A stretch of 64,000 nucleotides of DNA, taken from NCBI RefSeq assembly GCF_937616625.2, contig NC_065575.1, forward strand, positions 29,077,001-29,141,000, given 5' to 3'. Positions 35,008-47,413 of the stretch are shown piece after piece (position 1 is the stretch's first letter; each line of letters begins with the position of its first letter). The translations under genes and the position numbers were made by a program. Source of the DNA: Mercurialis annua (taxonomy: Eukaryota; Streptophyta; Magnoliopsida; Malpighiales; Euphorbiaceae). The notes below the pieces were generated by a model. The model made no database searches and was not told the origin of the DNA. It saw only the letters and a list, made by a program, of their open reading frames with translations.

Positions 35008-35220
35008 GTGTGCGTCCGCACACCAGCAGGTGGGCGTCCGCACACCGTGTGCGCGTCCGCACACCGTGTGCGCGTCCGCACACCGTGTGCGCGTCCGCAC
35101 ACCGTGTGCGCGTCCGCACACCGTGTGCGCGTCCGCACACCGTGTGCGCGTCCGCACACCGTGTGCGCGTCCGCACACCGTGTGCGCGTCCGCACACTAC
35201 GGTGTGCGTTCGCACACCCG
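35008..35220. repeat. Expanded GC-rich hairpin array in E2 5' LTR
   Basis: Eight near-identical 19-bp units (GTGTGCGCGTCCGCACACC) start at 35047, 35066, 35085, 35104, 35123, 35142, 35161 and 35180, flanked by three variant units. Each unit is a perfect GTGTGCG/CGCACAC hairpin. The partner LTR has only two 19-bp units, so the array changed after insertion or during reverse transcription. Confidence 0.93.
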
Positions 35221-35570
35221 CGACAGCTCCCGGAAAATCCATGTTCCAGGCGCTTCGCCGCTCGCCGGCACTCCCTACATGCTCCCACTTCATTATAACA
35301 CATATTCCAATCCAACGCGATTACGATTCGTTTAATTCGTTAAAACAAAATAACCTTTATTTACTAATTCTCGCAAGAAAAATGTCAAGCTTACCTCGAT
35401 TTGAAGTTTAACGATGATAGAGAATCGAATTCTGAACGAATCGATAGAAAGAACTCGCGATTTGGACGAGAAATGGCGAAACGGCGGCGGAACGAATCGA
35501 TCGCTAAAACCTTTCTTCGTCTCTCTGTTTCCTTTCTTTCTCTCTGGAATCATCTGATTCCTTTCTTTCT

Positions 35571-35578
35571 TTTATATA
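35571..35578 (-). promoter_or_regulatory. TATA box of E2 5' LTR
   Basis: TATATAAA on the minus strand, with the GGAATCAGATGATTCC inverted repeat just downstream. Confidence 0.55.
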
Positions 35579-36194
35579 CATATTGGCTAATGTGCCACTT
35601 TGATCCTTCATTTCTTTATCTTAAACCATTTCTCTTTTAAACTTTCTAATTTAACCAAACGGTTAAATTATCCTTTTAACTCGATTACTTACGTATTATT
35701 TATATCCAATAAATAATACTAACCCAATATTTTATTTTTCCGTCATTAGTCTTCAAATTGCTATTCTCTAAGCTTAATTGGCTAATTTACACTTTAGCCC
35801 TTAAACTTCTCAAAAGTTGCAATTTAGCCCAAAACGCATCCGCCTCCAAATTTTAAAAGGTCTTCGATTGACCCGAAACTTTTACCACATATACTATAAA
35901 CATTTTGCGGACCTTGGCGAAATAATTTTCACTTCGGAATTTATATGGCTAAGTTACCATTTTAGTCCCTGTACTTTATTTTGTGATTTCTTAATATTTT
36001 TCTTTTCTAATTCCAATTCCAACTTTAGAACTGAAATGTAATGTTAAATCTCTCGCAATAATCCTTTCAAATCCGTCCTGTTAAAATTTAATATTTATCT
36101 TAATTTCTCGGAAATCTTTCCGATATTGGCACTCCGACGACTTAACACTGGACACGTGGTCCAATTACATAATTAAATCTTTTGGGGTATTACA

Positions 36195-36199
36195 TAAAC
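36195..36199. repeat. Target-site duplication of E2, right copy
   Basis: TAAAC, matching 26779-26783. Satellite resumes as TAAACGTTTGGC. Confidence 0.88.
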
Positions 36200-39100
36200 G
36201 TTTGGCTTAAATCGCTAAAAAGGGGAAACGTTTGGATTTATTTTATAACGTTTGTAATTGTTTGGCTTCAATCGCTAAAAAGGTGAAACGTTTGGATTTA
36301 TTTCGAAACGTTTTAAACGTTTGGTTTTGTTTTATAATGTTTTAACGTTTGATTTTGTTTCGTAACGTTTTCCACGTTTGCTTTTATTTCGTAACGTTTG
36401 TGAACGTTTGACTTAAATCGCTAAAAAGGTGAAACGTTTGGATTTGTTTTGTAACGTTTGTAAACGTTTGGCATAAATCGTTAAAAAGGTGAAACATTTG
36501 GATTTGTTTCGTAAAGTTTGTAAACATTTGGCTTAAATCGCTAAAAAGGTGAAACTTTTGAATTTGTTTCGTAACATTTGTAAACGTTTGGATTAAATAG
36601 CTGAAAATGTGAAACGTTTAGTTTTGTTTCGTAACGTTTGTAAACGTTTGGTTTTGTTTTGTAACGTGTGGATTTGTTTTGCAACGTTTGTAAACGTTTG
36701 GCTTAAATCGCTAAAAGGGTGAAACGTTTTGATTTGTTTCGTAACGTTTGTAAACGTTTGGCATACATCGTTAAAAAGGTGAAACATTTGGATTTGTTTT
36801 GTAAAGTTTGTAAACATTTGGCTTAAATCGCTAAAAAGGTGAAACTTTTGAATTTGTTTCGTAACATTTGTAAACGTTTGGATTAAATAGCTGAAAATGT
36901 GAAAAGTTTAGTTTTGTTTCGTAACGTTTGTAAACGTTTGGTTTTGTTTTGTAACGTTTGGATTTGTTTTGCAACGTTTGTAAACGTTTGGCTTAAATCG
37001 CTAAAAAGGTGAAACGTTTTGATTTGTTTCGTAACGTTTGTAAATGTTTGGCTTAAATCGCTAAAAAGATGAAGCGTTTGGATTTTTTCGTAACGTTTGT
37101 TAACGTTTGGCTTAAATCGCTATAAAGGGGACACCTTTGGATATGTTTTGTAACGTTTGTAAACGTTAAGCTTAGATCGTTAAAAAGATGAAACGTTTGG
37201 ATTATTTTTGTAAGGTTTCTAAACGTTTAGCTTAAATCGCTAAAAACGTGAAACGTTTGGATTTGTTTCGTAACGTTTTAAACGTTTGGTTTACTTTCGT
37301 AACGTTTGTAAGCGTTTGGCTGCAATCGCTAAACAGGTGAAACGTTTTGTTTTGTTTTGTAACATTTGTAAAAGTTTGGCTTGAATCGCTAAAAAGGTGA
37401 ATCGTTTGGATTTTTTTCGTAACGTTTGTAAACGTTTGGCTCAAATTGCAAAAAAAGGGGGAAACATTTGGTTTTGTTTCGTAACACTTACAGCGCTTGG
37501 ATTTGTTTCGTAATGTTTGTAAACGTTTGGCTTAAATCGCTAAAAAGGCGAAACGTTTAGATTTGTTTCGTAACATTTGTAAATGTTTGGCTTAAATCGC
37601 AAAAACGGTGAAGCGTTTGGATTTGTTTCGTAACGTTTTTAAACGTTTGGCTTAAATCGCTAAAAAGGGAAAACCTTTGGATTTGTTTTGTAATGTTTGT
37701 AAACGTTTGGCTTAAATCGCTAAAAATATGAAACGTTTGGATTTGTTTTATAACGTTTGTAAACGTTTGGCTTGAATCGCTAAAAAAGGAAAACGTTTGG
37801 ATTTGTTTCGTAAGGTTTTAAACGTTTGGTTTATTTTCGTAATGTTTGTTAACGTTTGGCTTCAATCGCTAAACAGGTGAAACGTTTGGCTTTGCTTTGC
37901 AACATTTCTAAAAGTTTGGCTTAAATCGCTAAAAAGGTGAAACGTTTGGATTTTTTCATAACGATTGTAAACGTTTGGCTCAAATTGCAAAAAAGGGGAA
38001 ACGTTTGGTTTTGTTTCATATCGTTTACAACGCTTGTATTTGTTTCGTAATGTTTGTAAACGTTTGGCTTAAATCGCTAAAAAGGTGAAACGTTTGGATT
38101 TACTTTATAACGTTTGTAATTGTTTGGCTTCAATCGCTAAAAAGGTGAAACATATGGATTTGTTTTGAAAAGTTTTAAACGTTTGGTTTTGTCTGGTAAC
38201 GTTTTAAACGTTTGGTTTTGTTTAGTAACGTTTGTGAACGTTTGACTTAAATCGATAAAAAGGTGAAATATTTGGATTTGTTTTGTAATGTTTGTAAACG
38301 TTTGGCTTAAATCGTTAAAAAGGTGAAATATTTGGATTTGTTTCGTAAAGTTTGTAAATGTTTGGCTTAATTTGCTAAAAAGGTAAAACTTTTAAATTTG
38401 TTTCGTAACGTTTGTAAACGTTTGGTTTTGTTTTGTAACGTTTGGATTTGCTTTGTAACGTTTGTAAACGTTTGGCTTAAATCGCTAAAAAAGGGAAACG
38501 TTTTTAGATTTGTTTCGTAACATTTGTAAATGTTTGGCTTAAACAGCTAAAAAGGTGAAGCGTTTGGATTTTTTTCGTAACGTTTGTAAACGTTTGGCTT
38601 AAATCGCTAAAAAGGAGAAACGTTTTTAGATTTGTTTCGAAAGGTTTGTAAATGTTTGGCTTAAACACCTAAAAAGGTGAAGCGTTTGGATTTTTTTCGT
38701 AACGTTTGTAAACGTTTGGTTTAAATCGCTAAAAAGAGGAAACCTTTGGATTTGTTTTGTAAGGTTTGTAAATGTTTAGCTTAAATTGCTAAAAAGATGA
38801 AACGTTTGGATTTGTTTTATAACATTTGTAAACGTTTGGCTTAAATCGCTAAAAAAGTGAAACGTTTGGATTTGTTTCGTAACGTTTTAAACCTTTGGTT
38901 TATTTTCGTAACGTTTGTAAACGTTTGGCTTCAATCGCTAAACAGGCAAAACGTTTGGCTTTGTTTTGTAACATTTGTAAAAGTTTGGCTTAAATCACTA
39001 AAAAGGTGAAACATTTTGATTTTTTTCGTAACATTTGTAAACGTTTGGCTCAAATTGCAAAAAAGGGCAAACGTTTGGTTTTGTTTCGTAACGTTTATAA

Positions 39101-42100
39101 CGCTTGTATTTGTTTCGTAATGTTTGTAAACGTTTGGCTTAAATCGCTAAAAAGGTGAAACGTTTGGATTTGTTTCGAAACGTTTTAAACGTTTGGTTTT
39201 GTTTCGTACCGTTTTAAACGTTTGGTTCTGTTTTGTTTCGTAACGTTTTAAACGTTTGTTTTTGTTTCGTAACGTTGTGAACGTTTGACTTAAATCGCTA
39301 AAAAGGTGAAATGTTTGGATTTGTTTTGTAACGTTTGTAAACGTTTGGCTTAATTCGTTAAAAAGGTAAAACATTTGGATTTGTTTCGTAAAGTTTGTAA
39401 ACGTTTGGCTTAAATCGCTAAAAAAGGTGAAACGTTTGGATTTGTTTAGTAACGTTTGTAAACGTTTAGCTTAAATTGATAAAAAGGGGAAACTTTTGAT
39501 TTGTTTTGTAGCGTTCTAAACGTTTGGTTTAAATCGCTAAAAAGGGGAAATATTTGGATTTGCATTGTAACGTTTGTAAATGTTTGGCTTAAATCAGTTA
39601 AAATGTGAAACGTCGTAACGTTTGTTAACGTTTGGCTTAAATCTCTAAAAAGGTGAAACGTTTGGATTAAATCACTAAAAAGGCGAAATGTTTGGTTTTG
39701 TTTCGTAGCGTTTGTAAACGTTTGGCTTAAATCGCTAAAAAGGTGAAACTTTTGAATTTGTTTTCGTAACGTTTGTAAACGTTTGGGTTAAATCGCTAAA
39801 AATGTGAAACGTTTAGTTTTGTTTCGTAAGGTTTGTAAACGTTTGGATTTGTTTTGTAACGTTTGGATTTGTTTTGCAACGTTTGTAAACGTTTGGTTTA
39901 AATCACTAAAAAGGTGAAACGTTTTGATTTGTTTCGTAACGTTTATAAATGTTTGGCTTAAATCGCTAAAAAGATGAAGCGTTTGGATTTTTTTCGTAGC
40001 GTTTGTAAACATTTGGCTTAAATCGCTAAAAAGGGGACACCTTTGGATATGTTTTGTAACGTTTGTAAACGTTTAGCTTAGATCACTAAAAAGATGAAAC
40101 GTTTGGATTATTTTTGTAACGTTTCTAAACGTTTGACTTAAATCGCTAAAATTGTGAAACTTTTGGATTTGTTTCGTAACGTTTTAAACGTTTGGTTTAT
40201 TTTCGTAAGGTTTGTAAGCGTTTGGCTGCAATCGCTTAACAGGTGAAACATTTTGTTTTGTTTTGTAACATTTGTAAAAGTTTGGCTTAAATCGCTAAAA
40301 AGGTGAAACGTTTGGATTTTTCTCGTAACGTTTGTATACGTTTGGCTCAAATTGCAAAAAAAGGGGGAAATGTTTGGTTTTGTTTCGTAACGTTTTCAGC
40401 GCTTGGATTTGTTTCGTAATGTTTGTAAAAGTTTGCCTTAAATCGCTAAAAAGGTGAAACGTTTAGATTTGTTTCGTAACATTTGTAAATGTTTGGCTTA
40501 AATCGCAAAAACGGTGAAGCGTTTGGATTTGTTTCGTAATGTTTTTAAATGTTTGGCTTAAATCGCTAAAAAGGGGAAACCTTTGGATTTGTTTTGTAAC
40601 ATTTGTAAACATTTCGCTTAAATCGCTCAAAAGATGAAACGTTTGGATTTGTTTTGTAACGTTTGTAAACGTTTGGCTTGAATCGCTAAAAAAGGGAAAC
40701 GTTTGGATTTGTTTCGTAACGTTTTAAACGTTTGGTTTATTTTTGTAATGTTTGTTAACGTTTGGCTTCAATCGCTAAACAGGTGAAACGTTTGGCTTTG
40801 TTTTGTAACATTTGTAAAAGTTTGGCTTAAATCGCTAAAAAGGTGAAACGTTTGGATTTTTCTCATAACGTTTGTATACGTTTAGCTCAAATTGCAAAAA
40901 AAGGAGGAAATGTTTGGTTTTGTTTCGTAACGTTTTCAGCGCTTGGATTTGTTTCGTAATGTTTGTAAAAGTTTGGCTTAAATCGCTAAAAAGGTGAAAC
41001 GTTTAGATTTGTTATGTAACATTTGTAAATGTTTGGCTTAAATCGCAAAAACGGTGAAGCGTTTGGATTTGTTTCGTAATGTTTTTAAACGTTTGGCTTA
41101 AATCGCTAAAAAGGGGAAACCTTTGGATTTGTTTTTTAACGTTTGTAAACATTTCGCTTAAATCGCTCAAAAGATGAAACGTTTGGATTTGTTTTGTAAC
41201 GTTCGTAAACGTTTGGCTTGAATCGCTAATAAAGGGAAACGTTTGGATTTGTTTCGTAACGTTTTAAACGTTTGGTTTATTTTTGTAATGTTTGTTAACG
41301 TTTGGCTTCAATCGCTAAACAGGTGAAACGTTTGGCTTTGTTTTGTAACATTTGTAAAAGTTTGGCTTAAATCGCTAAAAAGGTGAAACGTTTGGATTTT
41401 TTCATAACGATTGTAAACGTTTGGCTCAAATTGCAAAAAAGGGGAAACGTTTGGTTTTGTTTCATATCGTTTACAACGCTTGGATTTGTTTCGTAATGTT
41501 TGTAAACGTTTGGCTTAAATCGCTAAAAAGGTGAAACGTTTGGATTTACTTTATAAAGTTTGTAATTGTTTGACTTCAATCGCTAAAAAGGTGAAACGTA
41601 TGGATTTGTTTCGAAAAGTTTTAAACGTTTGGTTTTGTTTCGTAACCTTTGTAAGCGTTTGGCTGCAATCGCTTAACAGGTGAAACATTTTGTTTTGTTT
41701 TGTAACATTTGTAAAAGTTTGGCTTAAATCGCTAAAAAGGTCAAACATTTGGATTTTTCTCATAACGTTTGTATACGTTTAGCTCAAATTGCAAAAAAAG
41801 GGGGAAATGTTTGGTTTTGTTTCGTAACGTTTTCAGCGCTTGGATTTGTTTCGTAATGTTTGTAAAAGTTTGGCTTAAATCGCTAAAAAGGTGAAATGTT
41901 TAGATTTGTTTCGTAACATTTGTAAATGTTTGGCTTAAATCGCAAAAACGGTGAAGCGTTTGGATTTGTTTCGTAATGTTTTTAAACGTTTGGCTTAAAT
42001 CGCTAAAAAGGGGAAACCTTTGGATTTGTTTTTTAACGTTTGTAAACATTTCGCTTAAATCGCTCAAAAGATGAAACGTCTGGATTTGTTTTGTAACGTT

Positions 42101-45100
42101 TGTAAACGTTTGGCTTGAATCGCTAAAAAAGGGAAACGTTTGGATTTGTTTCGTAACGTTTTAAATGTTTGGTTTATTTTTGTAATGTTTGTTAACGTTT
42201 GGCTTCAATCGCTAAACAGGTGAAACGTTTGGCTTTGTTTTGTAACATTTGTAAAAGTTTGGCTTAAATCGCTAAAAAGGTGAAACGTTTGGATTTTTTT
42301 CGTAACGATTGTAAACGTTTGGCTCAAATTGCAAAAACGGGGAAACGTTTGGTTTTGTTTCATATCGTTTACAATGCTTGGATTTGTTTCGTAATGTTTG
42401 TAAATGTTTGACTTAAATCGCTAAAAAGGTGAAACGTTTGGATTTACTTTATAACGTTTGTAAATGTTTGGCTTCAATCGCTAAAAAGGTGAAACGTATG
42501 GAATTGTTTCGAAAAGTTTTAAACGTTTGGTTTTGTTTCGTAACGTTTTAAACGTTTGTTTTTGTTTCGTAACGTTTTTTAACGTTTGACTTAAATCGAT
42601 AAAAATGTGAAACGTTTGGATTTGTTTTGTAACGTTTGTAAACGTTTGGCTTAAATCGTTAAAAAAGTGAAATATTTGGATTTGTTTCGTAAAGTTTGTA
42701 AATGTTTGGCTTAAATTGCTGAAAAGGTAAAACTTTTGAATTTGTTTCGTAACGTTTGTAAACGTTTGGTTTTGTTTTGTAACGTTTGGATTTGTTTTGT
42801 AACGTTTTTAAACGTTTGGCTTAAATCGCTAAAATGGGGAAACGTTTTTAGATTTGTTTCATAACGTTTGTAAATGTTTGGCTTAAATAGCTAAAAAGGT
42901 GAAGAGTTTGGATTTTTTTCGTAACGTTTGTAAACGTTTGGCTTAAATCGCTAAAAAGAGGAAACCTTTGGATTTGTTTTGTAACGTTTGTAAATGTTTA
43001 GCTTAAATCGCTAAAAGGATGAAACGTTTGGATTTGTTTTGTAACATTTGTAAACGTTTGGCTTAAATCGCTAAAAAAGTGAAACGTTTGGATTTATTTC
43101 GTAACGTTTTAAACCTTTGGTTTATTTTCGTAACATTCGTAAACGTTTGGCTTCAATCGCTAAACAGGCGAAAGTTTGGCTTTGTTTTGTAACATTTGTA
43201 AAAGTTTGGCTTAAATCATTAAAAAGCTGAAACTTTTGGATTTTTTTCGTAACGTTGTAAACGTTTGGCTTAAATTGCAAAAAAGGGGAAACGTTTGGTT
43301 TTGTTTCGTAACGTTTACAACGCTTGGATTTGTTTCGTAATTGTTGTAAAAGTTTGGCTTAAATCGCTAAAAAGGTGAAACGTTTAGATTTGTTTCGTAA
43401 CATTTGTTAATGTTTGGCTTAAATCGCAAAAACGGTGAAGCGTTTGGATTTGTTTCGTAATTTTATTAAACGTTTGGCTTAAATCGCTAAAAAGGGGAAA
43501 CCTTTGGATTTGTTTTTTAACGTTTGTAAACATTTCGCTTAAATCGCTCAAAAGATGAAACGTTTGGATTTGTTTTGTAACGTTTGTAAACGTTTGGCTT
43601 GAATCGCTAAAAAAGGGAAACGTTTGGATTTGTTTCGTAACGTTTTACACGTTTGGTTTATTTTTGTAATGTTTGTTAACGTTTGGCTTCAATCGCTAAA
43701 CAGGTGAAACGTTTGGCTTTGTTTTGTAACATTTGTAAAAGTTTGGCTTAAATCGCTAAAAAGGTGAAACGTTTGGATTTTTTTCGTAACGATTGTAAAC
43801 GTTTTGCTCAAATTGCAAAAAAGGGGAAACGTTTGGTTTTGATTCATATCGTTTACAACGCTTGGATTTGTTTCGTAATGTTTGTAAACGTTTGACTTAA
43901 ATCGCTAAAAAGGTGAAACGTTTGGATTTACTTTATAACGTTTGTAATTGTTTGGCTTCAATCGCTAAAAAGGTGAAACGTATGGATTTGTTTCGAAAAG
44001 TTTTAAACGTTTGGTTTTGTTTCGTAACGTTTTAAACGTTTGTTTTTGTTTCGTAACGTTTTTTAACGTTTGACTGAAATCGATAAAAAGGTGAAACGTT
44101 TGGATTTGTTTTGTAACGTTTGTAAACGTTTGGCTTAAATCGTTAAAAAGGTGAAATATTTGGATTTGTTTCGTAAAGTTTGTAAATGTTTGGCTTAAAT
44201 TGCTAAAAAGGTAAAACTTTTGAATTTGTTTCGTAACGTTTGTAAACGTTTGGTTTTGTTTTGTAACGTTTGGATTTGTTTTGTAACGTTATTAAACGTT
44301 TGGCTTAAATCGCTAAAATGGGGAAACGTTTTTAGATTTGTTTCATAACGTTTGTAAATGTTTGGCTTAAATAGCTAAAAAGGTGAAGAGTTTAAATTTT
44401 TTTCGTAACGTTTGTAAACGTTTGGCTTAAATCGCTAAAAAGAGGAAACCTTTGGATTTGTTTTGTAACTTTTGTAAATGTTTAGCTTAAATCGCTAAAA
44501 GGATGAAACGTTTGGATTTGTTTTGTAACATTTGTAAACGTTTGGCTTAAATCGCTAAAAAAGTGAAACGTTTGGATTTATTTCGTAACGTTTTAAACCT
44601 TTTGTTTCTTTTCGTAACGTTCGTAAACGTTTGGCTTCAATCGCTAAACAGGCGAAACGTTTGGCTTTGTTTTGTAACATTTGTAAAAGTTTGGCTTAAA
44701 TCATTAAAAAGCTGAAACTTTTGGATTTTTTTCGTAACGTTGTAAACGTTTGGCTTAAATTGCAAAAAAGGGGAAACGTTTGGTTTTGTTTCGTAACGTT
44801 TACAACGCTTGGATTTGTTTCGTAATGGTTGTAAAAGTTTGGCTTAAATCGCTAAAAAGGTGAAACGTTTGGATTTTTTTCGAAACGTTTTAAACGTTTG
44901 CTTTTGTTTCGTAACGTTTTAAACGTTTGGTTCTGTTTTATTTCGTAACGTTTTAAACGTTTGGTTTTGTTTTGTAACGTTTGTGAACGTTTGACTTAAA
45001 TCGCCAAAAAGGTGAAATGTTTGGATTTGTTTTGTAAAGTTTGTAAACGTTTGGCTTAAATCGTTAAAAAGGTGAAACATTTGGATTTGTTTCGTAAAGT

Positions 45101-45943
45101 TTGTAAACGTTTGGCTTAAATCGCTAAAAAAGGTGAAACGTTTGGATTTGTTTAGTAACGTTTGTAAACGTTTAGCTCAAATTGCTAAAAAGTGGAAACT
45201 TTTGGATTTGTTTTGTAACTTTTGTAAACGTTTGGCTTAAATCGCTAAAAACGGGAAACATTTGGATTTGTTTTGTAACGTTTGTAAATGTTTGGCTTAA
45301 ATCGGTTAAAATGTAAAACGTCGTAACGTTTGTTAACGTTTGGCTTTAATCTCTAAAAAGGTGAAACGTTTGGATTAAATCGCTAAAAAGGTGAAGCGTT
45401 TGGTTTTGTTTCGTAGCGTTTGTAAACGTTTGGCTTAAATCGCTAAAAAGGTGAAACGTTTGAATTTGTTTTGTAACGTTTGGATTAATTCGCTAAAAAT
45501 GTGAAACATTTTGTTTTGTTTCGTAACGTTTGTAAACGTTTGGCTTAAATCGCTCAAAATGTGAAACGTTTGGATTTGTTTTGTAAACGTTTGGCTTAAA
45601 TCACTAAAAAGGTGAAACGTTTGGATTTGTTTTGTAACGTTTGTAAATGGTTGGTTTAAATCGCTAAAAAAGTGAAACGTCGTAACGTCTGTTATCGTTT
45701 GCCTTAAATCGCTAAAAAGGTGAAATGTTTGGATTAAATCGCTAAAAAGGTGAAACGTTTGGTTTTGTTTCGTAGCGTTTGTAAACATTTGGCTTAAATC
45801 GCTAAAAAGGTGAAACGTTTCGATTTGTTTTTTAACGTTTGTAAACGTTTGCATTGAATTGCTAAAAATGTGAAACGTTTGGTTTTGTTTCGTAATGTTT
45901 GTAAACATTTGGCTTTTATCACTAAAAATGTGAAATGTTTGAA
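36200..45943 (-). repeat. Satellite array C, reverse orientation
   Basis: About 9.7 kb of 60-bp monomers, all reverse orientation, with no strand switch noticed. Monomer variants include CGCTTGGATTTG, AATCGCTAAACAGGTG, GCAAAAACGGTGAAGCG and GATTTACTTTATAACG. Open frames up to 157 codons (45435-45908, minus strand) are the repeat peptide and not genes. Confidence 0.97.
37480..44870 (-). repeat. Higher-order repeats in array C (540, about 900 and 1484 bp)
   Basis: Rare variants recur at fixed distances. CGTTTTCAGCGCTTGG occurs at 40391 and 40931 (540 bp apart) and again about 897 bp later. ACGTATGGATTTG-type monomers are at 41597, 42495 and 43979 (898 and 1484 bp apart). Two neighbouring blocks, about 42390-43870 and 43875-44870, look nearly identical by eye. 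The 540 and 900 values are 9 and 15 monomers. The nested distances point to repeated unequal exchange or replication slippage of large blocks. Confidence 0.85.
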
Positions 45944-45948
45944 TTAAA
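45944..45948. repeat. Target-site duplication of the solo LTR, left copy
   Basis: TTAAA, identical to 47846-47850. It derives from satellite GATTAAATCGC. Confidence 0.85.
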
Positions 45949-47112
45949 TGTTAGTAGTATGTGCCCTAGGGCCATTTGATCATGTATATTTGTAGAACTA
46001 ATCCCAATGGCAAAGATATATATGTTCTAATTAAACTAAGTGTCTCATCAACTAAGTGTTCATTTATTATGTATTGTCCTTATCACATTGTGATAGAATC
46101 TATTCTTAAGTTGTTAAGAATATGAGTTACAGATTCTATTATACAAGTGATCTAAATAACAGTTCACGATCGATGGGGTCCTACGAATAAGGGCATTGTA
46201 TTATACCGGAAAGATTGTCACCTCTGTTTATTCTCCTGATTAGTAAGGTGTTACTAATTATAGGAAGTAGTGAGTCTCATACTACTTGATGGGGATCAGG
46301 ATAAACATGTGGACACTCAAGATGTTGAGTGGGTCGAACAAGTGACGCTAGATGACATACATGGTATTTCATCAAAGTCAATTTAATGTCATCTAGTTCA
46401 TAATTGTACATATGTCCTTTGACTTGCGGTGACACTATCTTATATATAGGTGATTAGAGTTTGATACTCCTTATCCCTAGATCTTTCATGAGCTAGGGTC
46501 GCGGGATGTGTTGGCTCTAGTTAGTTGTATATGGAGATAGGGGTTTAACCAAAAGAGGATTTATCTCAAATTGTTCTTGATGGATGATATAACCTGCGCA
46601 GGTGTATATGACTTACTTAGAAAGTTGTTTCTAGTGGAAGTCATATTTATCAAGAATAAGAACTAAATGAGGTCATATGATCAAGACAAACAGTGTTTGA
46701 CTTAACCATGACACTAGTCGAGATCGAAATCTTAGATGAAGGGAATTTTGAGTGTACGGTAATTATGAACATTGGTTCATAAAGAATGCATCAACACATT
46801 CATATCTATTTGGGGGTCGTGATATGTTGCTAAACGTTACTCACGATCTAAAAAAATTAATAGTTAATGGGATTTAATTATTTAATATAAGAAAGGCGTT
46901 TCTTATGACTCTCGTTGCCATATAGATGTGAACCTAGTTAGTCACACACAATAGGGTGTGCAACCGATTGGGTTTATGAGAGATCGATTTCATATAGATA
47001 CTAGCATATCTCGGAAATTAATCTAAGATGAAAAAACAAGTATAAATTAGGGACTAATTTGTAAGAGTTATAAATTAGTAGGCACCTAATTGTATTTTAT
47101 CCAAGTTAATAT

Positions 47113-47210
47113 GATGATGTCACGATGATGTCATGTGATGATATCACGATGATGTCATGTGATGATGTCATGATGATGTCATACGATGATGTCACGTGAT
47201 GATGTCATGT
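47113..47210 (+). repeat. 24-bp tandem repeat in the solo LTR, four copies
   Basis: Units of GATGATGTCACGATGATGTC plus a short tail, giving about eight TGATGTCA-like motifs 200-300 bp upstream of the TATA box. One unit contains CACGTG. They resemble bZIP-type sites, so a U3 enhancer role is plausible but unproven. Confidence 0.85.
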
Positions 47211-47218
47211 ATATCTCT

Positions 47219-47400
47219 GTGTGTGACACCTAGCATCCGACGTGTCAGAAAGTGGCAACACCTATGCTTGATGTGTGACACCAAGCATGTGATGTGTCAG
47301 ATGGTGGTAACACCTATGCTTGGTGTGTGACACCTAGCATGTGAGGTGTCGAATGGTGGCAACACCTTTGCTTGGTGTGTGACACCTAGCATGTGAGGTG
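47219..47400 (+). repeat. 52-bp tandem repeat in the solo LTR, about 3.5 copies
   Basis: Units contain GTGTGACACCTAGCATGTG, then GGTGTC and GTGGCAACACCT. They end directly at the TATA box region. Confidence 0.85.
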
Positions 47401-47405
47401 TTGCC

Positions 47406-47413
47406 TATAAATA
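47406..47413 (+). promoter_or_regulatory. TATA box of the solo LTR
   Basis: TATAAATA in GCCTATAAATAGAGG, a textbook plant TATA context. An intact promoter in a solo LTR could drive transcription to the right through one satellite monomer toward E3. Confidence 0.75.

Larger units (their letters stand above)
26784..36194 (-). mobile_element. E2: non-coding LTR retroelement with long LTRs, minus orientation
   Basis: This 9.4-kb element has direct repeats at 26784-29234 and 33688-36194 and a TAAAC duplication outside. On the minus strand it begins TGTAATACCCC and ends GGGTCGTGACA. Orientation comes from the PBS next to the right LTR and the purine tract next to the left LTR, both on the minus strand. 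The 4.45-kb interior has no long open frame and no recognised gag, RT or integrase motif, so it looks non-autonomous (LARD-like) or heavily decayed. The first 300 bp of the LTR pair differ at about 13 positions by eye, roughly 4%. The TGTAATACCCC/GGGTCGTGACA ends recall Del/Tekay-type gypsy LTRs, but that lineage is an inference. Confidence 0.9.
33688..36194 (-). repeat. E2 5' LTR (right on the window)
   Basis: 2507 bp, the promoter-bearing LTR for the minus-strand transcript. It has TATATAAA at 35571-35578. Transcription starting about 30 bp downstream would place the GC hairpin array and the 40-bp repeats in the RNA leader. Confidence 0.92.

Noticed and set aside
34925..35411. Overlapping open frames on both strands with VRTRTRCADAHT or RVRVRTPCARPH repeats
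   Set aside because: They follow from the 19-bp GC hairpin repeat read in all frames and lie in the LTR of E2; all six frames are open at once.
45435..45908. Long open frames across the satellite (up to 157 codons) encoding a repeating TKQIQTFHLFSDLSQTFTNV-like peptide
   Set aside because: The 60-bp monomer is a multiple of three and one frame has no stop in the consensus. Frames open and close with random mutations, have no consistent start, and occur on whichever strand the monomers lie. No sign of coding constraint.
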